Assembly (NCBI GenBank): GCA_034401135.1
Contig: JAWZSP010000003.1
Location: forward strand, 1,984,001-2,048,000
DNA: 64,000 nt
Source: Volutella citrinella
Taxonomy: Eukaryota; Ascomycota; Sordariomycetes; Hypocreales; Nectriaceae
Direction of reading: 5' to 3'
Shown: piece after piece, positions 58,905 through 64,000 of the stretch
Numbering within the stretch: the stretch's first letter is position 1
Layout: the number at the start of each line of letters is the position of its first letter
Notes under the pieces: generated by a model
Databases searched by the model: none
What the model was told of the DNA's origin: nothing
What the model saw: only the letters and a program-made list of their open reading frames with translations
Program-made: the position numbers and the translations under genes

Positions 58905-59732
58905 ATGAGGTCACTAGGAGAGCGGTTAAACCTGATCCGCAGGGTAAGCCTTCCACTTCCCTCCCTCGAAAGATCCGCCGAGCAGCACTAACCCTCGCAA
59001 TAGAAGGTACAGATCGAATCACTCGATGCGACTCCCTCCCACTAGCCATGATGCTCACCTCTTGCGCAGCTCATCAACATCCAATGCGGCCCCGGCGCTG
59101 CGATCCTCCCTGCGGAGGTTACTAGAATCCACCTTGAATTCGCCAGGACGCTCAATGGCGGCCACATGGGCGCCAGGTACGATTCTCTCACTCCGCTTCC
59201 CCCGCGAAGGTCTCGATCCTGAGGCCCTGGAATCATTGTCTGACAAAACTTCTGCCTGTCGAACAGAAAGTTCTGGCAGGAGAATCTCCCTCGATTAAAG
59301 TACCACAACCCGACAGTCCCCATGATTGTCAACCGCCACCTCACCAATGCCACCAAGCCCGTCTTGTCCATATACCTCCGCAAACCCGGCGCCACCGGTG
59401 AAGCGCCCGCGACCAGGTCCCAGCCTGCCTCCTCCCGCGACGGTCTCTCCAAGGCCGCATCCCCCGATGCCGACGAGCGCGTCGTCACTCTCGACATGGC
59501 AGAGAAGCACTCGTCCGCCATTCTCGACTTCCTCCTCACCGAGACCCGGGCCATCCCTATCAAGCCAACCCCCGAGGAGATCCGTGAGCTCCAGGAGATG
59601 GAAGCCCTCCGCAAGCAGGCCGAGATCGACCGTCTGCGTGTCAAGGAGCTGCGCGAGGAGAAGAGGCGCGAGGAGGCTATGTTGAAGCGTGCCAGGGCAG
59701 CTGGAGGCATGGCGGAAGAGGAGGAGGACTGA
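58905..59732 (+). CDS. Mitochondrial large-subunit ribosomal protein mL61 (Mrp49)
   Basis: L51/S25/CI-B8-domain protein. Exons 58905-58943, 59070-59176 and 59267-59732 give 203 aa. The spliced product reads MRSLGERLNLIRRLINIQ, then CGPGAAILPAEVTRIHLEFA, GGHMGARKFWQENLPRLKYHNP, the family core. The C-terminal 70 residues are a charged helix (EIRELQEMEALRKQAEIDR) ending in Glu/Asp. The first exon is the weakest point: its 13 codons are chosen by phase, a GTAAGC donor and position. A 3-nt exon (AAG at 58999-59001) between two possible introns would also keep frame. Starting at the Met at 59322 would lose the conserved core. Confidence 0.9.
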
Positions 59733-60109
59733 AGATGAGCAGAAAAATCTAGAGCGGGCGCAGCTGTACAATAGATGTGTATTACTCGATGCCACAAGGC
59801 TGGCAAGTGTATTAGTTAGGAGCATGACTCCATAAATTAACACGACGTTAATCCCACCATCATTCTTGCACCACTGGATGCACCCAGTTACAGGATTGTC
59901 TATGTGGGAAGGTAAGGTGCGTAGCTCTCCATCCAATGCGTTCTGATGTCCATGCTGCCCAATTTGAATAACTCCTTGATTTGAGAATTCCCCAGGAATC
60001 TGGGGCACTGGGTTGTCCGAATACCTGTTCGTCGTTTCGGTATTAACCCGTAGTCATGTACAGCTCTCAAACTCCCAACTATATGCATAATCGTCATGTC
60101 GTCATGTAA
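59733..60109. other. Convergent intergenic space
   Basis: 377 bp between the 3' ends of mL61 and the HECT ligase gene. No coding signal. Confidence 0.5.
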
Positions 60110-63100
60110 TTACTTAAGCCCAAATCCTTCACTCTCGTGAACTGCCGTCCATAGTACCTTCTCCAGCCGTTCTTTTGATTCATAACGAGCCAAAGATAGG
60201 AAATTGAAACATGTTCGGGCCGAGGGGAACCTGCCACCGTCGTCTCCGAGGCATGAAATCTTGATTACAAGAGCTGCTGCGCCAACTGCAGGGATGCGGT
60301 CGCTTCCCGTGATGAATAGAAGAAGCTTGCGCTGGTCCTGGGGAGAAGCTTCTTGAAATGTCTCCCAAAACCAAGCAACAACAGGCTCGTCACCATCGGG
60401 TTTCTTGGTGCCCCAGTTGTCGTATTCTGCCACAGCTCGTAGTGAAGCAATATCAAGAGCTTCGTCTGAACCTCTCACCAAAAGCTCAATCTCTTCTGGT
60501 CGGAAAAGAGACAGCGCATTCCCGCCGCAGACCGTATAGAAGCCCCGCTTGAAGGGCTCAAACTGCCTTGACACAGACACGTCCAACGTATGGCGGATAT
60601 ACAGGTCCACGTATTCTCGCCGATTGTCATTCGTAACGGGAGTACGTTCGCCGCCCGGGCATAGAGGCACTTGCACTGTGGTTCCATACTTTTCCGTTTC
60701 AATGACGAAGTCGAGGCAGAATGTCGCCTCGACATCTCCGTCATAGTCCAGCAACTGGAGGAGACTCTTGGCCAGCCTGGGCCGGTACTCCGCCAGGTCT
60801 TCAATGGTGTACCTCATGGGTGGTCTCGGATGCGCCGAAGCACCGGTGCCATGGGTGGGCGCAGATGCAATCAATTTGCGGAACGCAAAGGGCGGAAGCG
60901 CCACATCGAGAATTGTCGAATTATATATGGCGAGGCCCATGACAACTCCAACCAAGAAGAATTGGTCAGATGTTTCAAACGAATTTGGGTTGAAGTAGCA
61001 GTACTGCGAATCCTCGTCATACAGGAACAGGCCTAGCTCGGTCAGCAAAATGAATGTCCTGGTTTGATGGAGAGCAAGCTTACCATGGTCGGGGCTGAAA
61101 ACCTCCCTCACGAGGAGCAGAAACCATTCTTTACGCAGGCCACCGCCATCGATGCCATCTTCGCCCTTGAAGACAATGCGCAACGCCTTCTTAATGTCTT
61201 CGCTGCCGCTGCCAATTACCTCGCTCACAGCTTTCAGACTGTCGTCAACCAAGCAATCCCGTCGCACATCGAGGACTAGGAACTGGTTCACGCTCTTTCG
61301 GCTCATGATGCTATCAAAGAAAGCATCCCGCGCTTTGTTCTGCATTTGGCGTCGTGCATCGTATTCCATGATACGGTTCTTTGCCCAAATGCTGAGTAAG
61401 AATGGATATTGGCAGAAGGAGAATTTGCCTCTCCGGGCTTCCCAGTTATCGAAGTCGGCGACCAGGTCGATGTTGTCAATCAGCGAATTGTAAAAGTCGG
61501 TTGTTGGTAGCAACTGGCCACGACTTTGGATTTCCCGGACCCCGTAGACGTTGTTCTCGGTCGGGCCGTGCTGCTCGTCGCCCTTTCTAATGTGAGGGAG
61601 GTTGTTGGCAGCGAAAACCAATGCAAGAACCCTGGCAGAGGCCTTAATTTGCCAATCGTCGACATAAGTGGTATTCTTCAATGGCTCCTTTGCCGCTTTC
61701 TTGGACGATCTAGAGGCTCCAATCTCATCATACAAGTACGCGCCGGATCGCCCTTCGTGCATTTGAGGGATGAGTCCAGCGGTAATGTCGACTTTGACCT
61801 CTTGCTTTTTCTCGCTCTGGCGCAACAGGCGATATGTTAGGAACCCAGAAACCAGTTCCTTTGTTCTGATAAAACGAGATGTATGATACCTTGCGAACCA
61901 GGCAATTAGTTGGTTATGACATCGAATCGATGAGTTGGAAATCAGGCCAATGATTCGCTTGATGATGCCGGAGTGCTGCCCAGATAATGGCCCTGAGTCT
62001 GGTCTACTTGACCGTGGCTTCTGGGAGTTTCGTGTGTCTAGAGCCGCCGGGTTATCGAGCTGCAAAATCCCTTTGAATGGACGAAAGCCCCGATGCAGGA
62101 GCGGATTTTCAAGGATAATGAGAAGGAACCGCAGGTTCTTTGGGTGGTCCATTGCTCTTCCAGGTCGCTTCAGTAGTAGTTCCGTAGCTTTGAGCAAGAT
62201 TCTTCTGATGTGTTCCTGTGCTCGCATAAGTTCTCGCTCAACCCTTTGCAACTCTTCGTCGGGTGGAGCTTTGAACCCATCTCCACGACCAAGTTCTTCA
62301 TAGACAGTGAACCATCCCTCTGCCACGTTCGTGGCAAGCCAGTACCAGGTTACCAAATCGCCCCAATGGATATGAGGGGACTTAGAATTGGTCGACGATC
62401 TGGAAAGGCCTGGGTCAGCCCGTGGCAGTGGTGCCTTCTGCGGGACGGTTTCCTCCTGTCCGCCAGTCCACCAAAGACCATTTTCTGCAACATCGCCAAG
62501 AAGTAGCAGCTTTGGGTCGATTTCCCACGCCTCAGCGTCGGCTAGATTTTCCGTTGCAGCTTGCGAGCCTCGTCTTTCCGGGGCCTCAGGGCGCTCGCTG
62601 GGTTCTCGTTGTGTTGTAGCCTGTCGTCTGTTGGCGGCCCCAGCCCCAGGATTGATGGAACGACGCTGATGATGGCTACCGGTGGGGAAGGAAGAGTTGA
62701 CGCATTCAAATGAGCCGAAGGATGCAATAATATAGTCCTCAAGAGGCCTGAATATTCGCTTGTAGTCGTCTTCTATGGGCTTCGAAGCAGCCCTTCTCTG
62801 TTGCCCAGGAACATCGTCGGAGGAAATACTTTGAATGGAAGGCCTTGTTGAGTAAGAAGATGAATATGAGCGGGTCATAGGCCCCGGTCTTGTGCGTGAA
62901 TGGTTGTGCTGCAATGTCGGTTGTTGTTCAAACATGTAGTGCGATGGTGTTGGGATAGTGGGTGATAGGTTGCCATTCGATAATGGTGGCATCGGGGCGA
63001 GGACTCCCTGCCCCATCCCAGAGGCTTGCATACGGCTACTAAAGGAGAGCCCATCTTGTGCCGGAGGAGTGTTCTCATTGGCATGCTTGCTCTCGAATTT

Positions 63101-63795
63101 TCGTCGTAGATGCAAGTGAATGCACTGGTAAACCAGTCGTTTTGTATGATCAACCGAGATATACGGAACTACAGGGACCAGTTAGTAACAAGTCGCCGTC
63201 AGACTAGTGAGCGAGCAGCACCTTTGGGCAATGCACCACGCCGCGTTGACGAGCCTCCATTTTCCGGGGCCTCAGGGACCAACGGCTCAAGATCGTTGAC
63301 AGTCATGCAAATTGCGCATTTGAAGACTTTGAGCTCCCTCGGCCAGCGCACCATCGACCCACATGTCATACAGTTCCCGGTCGCGAAGTCCTTGCTTCCC
63401 GAAGGGCCTCCTCGTGTATGGGCCTTGGGAGGCGGCCGTCTCGTGGCTCCATCGTCATCGGCAAAGCCTAGGTCGGGAGGGGGCCCGGCGCCGGCCGAGT
63501 TTTGGCGCTTCTTCTTGCTGCTGAAGAGCGAGGGGAATGGCTGGCTCATGGAGCGCGAGTGCTTGGTTCGCGATGGCTTTGGTGGGTGCAACTGGAAATC
63601 GGAGTCGGACGAGCTAGAGTCGGCCTGCGCATTGGGGAGGGGGTCGATTCGGTTGCCCAGCGGCGTCGGGGCCGTCGATGGAATGGTCACCGATGGTATG
63701 GTCGTCGGGGTTTGCAGGGCGTCGGCGTGGACGCGAGTGATGAGGTCGTTGGAGTTCGCCGGTTGTGACCCCCGTCGGAGCGACCAGTATGGCAT
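60110..63795 (-). CDS. HECT-type E3 ubiquitin ligase, Hul4-like
   Basis: Exons 63222-63795, 61084-63168 and 60110-61032 give 1193 aa. The frame is also open through the 51-nt intron 61033-61083. Splicing it restores the HECT sequence FSPDHGLFLYDEDSQYCYFNPNS-type, so I treat it as an intron. An N-terminal zinc ribbon has C142-x2-C145 and C160-x2-C163. The middle is helical. The HECT domain covers roughly the last 360 residues, with FKGEDGIDGGGLRKEWF, FFLVGVVMGLAIYNSTILD and catalytic Cys near 1161 (ARTCFNFLSLARY). HECT ligases take ubiquitin onto this Cys and pass it to substrates. Yeast Hul4 is nuclear and acts on aberrant proteins. The start at 63795 is the first ATG; 205 bp of leader remain in the window. 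Confidence 0.95.
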
Positions 63796-64000
63796 ACTAG
63801 CGGCTCATCAGCAGCACGGCTGTGGTCGCGTTGTCACGGGACGCTCCTGGCAGTTGGAGATTTGACGATGACGAAGAATGTGGAAGCAGCAACAGCAATC
63901 GTCGTCAGTCGTTGCAGAATCGAAGGCGGGCGGGAGAAGGTGCGCCGGGTGCCGAATTCTAAAACAGCCGACCTGTCAATGTCTCAGCCAGCCATCACAT

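Overview
The window is nuclear DNA of a filamentous ascomycete, most likely a sordariomycete close to the Hypocreales. The evidence is short (about 50-140 nt) GT-AG introns with CTAAC or CTGAC branch sites, GC-rich third codon positions, an intron-containing nuclear tRNA, and fungus-typical genes: an Ssn6-type corepressor, a CBM20 glucoamylase, Gta3 and Gep3. I rebuilt the exon chains by hand from splice signals and frame. Nearly all close perfectly in frame, and the joints restore protein motifs I recognise.

Layout. 1-10 kb: a long leader, then the ssn6/cyc8 corepressor, ribosomal protein L3, a conserved protein with a possible mitochondrial presequence, and a small unrecognised protein on the other strand. 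10-26.8 kb: a tRNA-Glu(CUC) with an intron, an unrecognised 449-aa basic protein, a 4.3-kb gene-poor stretch, a Y-family polymerase (Pol iota type), a DUF726 alpha/beta-hydrolase that has lost its nucleophile serine, and a DENN-domain Rab regulator with a C1 finger. 26.8-33.4 kb: a 6.7-kb stretch with no gene I can support, rich in GGTACC/TACCTA-like palindromes.

33.4-64 kb is dense and mostly housekeeping: TRAPPC13, a nine-exon KH-domain splicing protein, the convergent mitochondrial amino-acid genes ilv6 and ornithine carbamoyltransferase, a Tag1-like vacuolar membrane protein, a small hypothetical gene, SART1/Snu66, secreted glucoamylase, alpha-SNAP (Sec17), Gta3 (mitochondrial GatFAB-type amidotransferase), the PP1 inhibitor Ypi1, the permuted GTPase Gep3, mitoribosomal mL61/Mrp49, and a Hul4-type HECT ubiquitin ligase.

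Functional themes are mitochondrial translation and ribosome assembly (Gta3, Gep3, mL61), splicing (KH protein, SART1), membrane traffic (Sec17, TRAPPC13, DENN) and mitochondrial Arg/branched-chain amino-acid synthesis. I see no complete transposon, no CRISPR array, no rRNA and no secondary-metabolite cluster. The most unusual points are the serine-less DUF726 protein with an RGG box, two 51-nt stop-free introns (one inside a HECT catalytic domain, one in a splicing-factor gene), and an alternative C-terminus in the KH protein.
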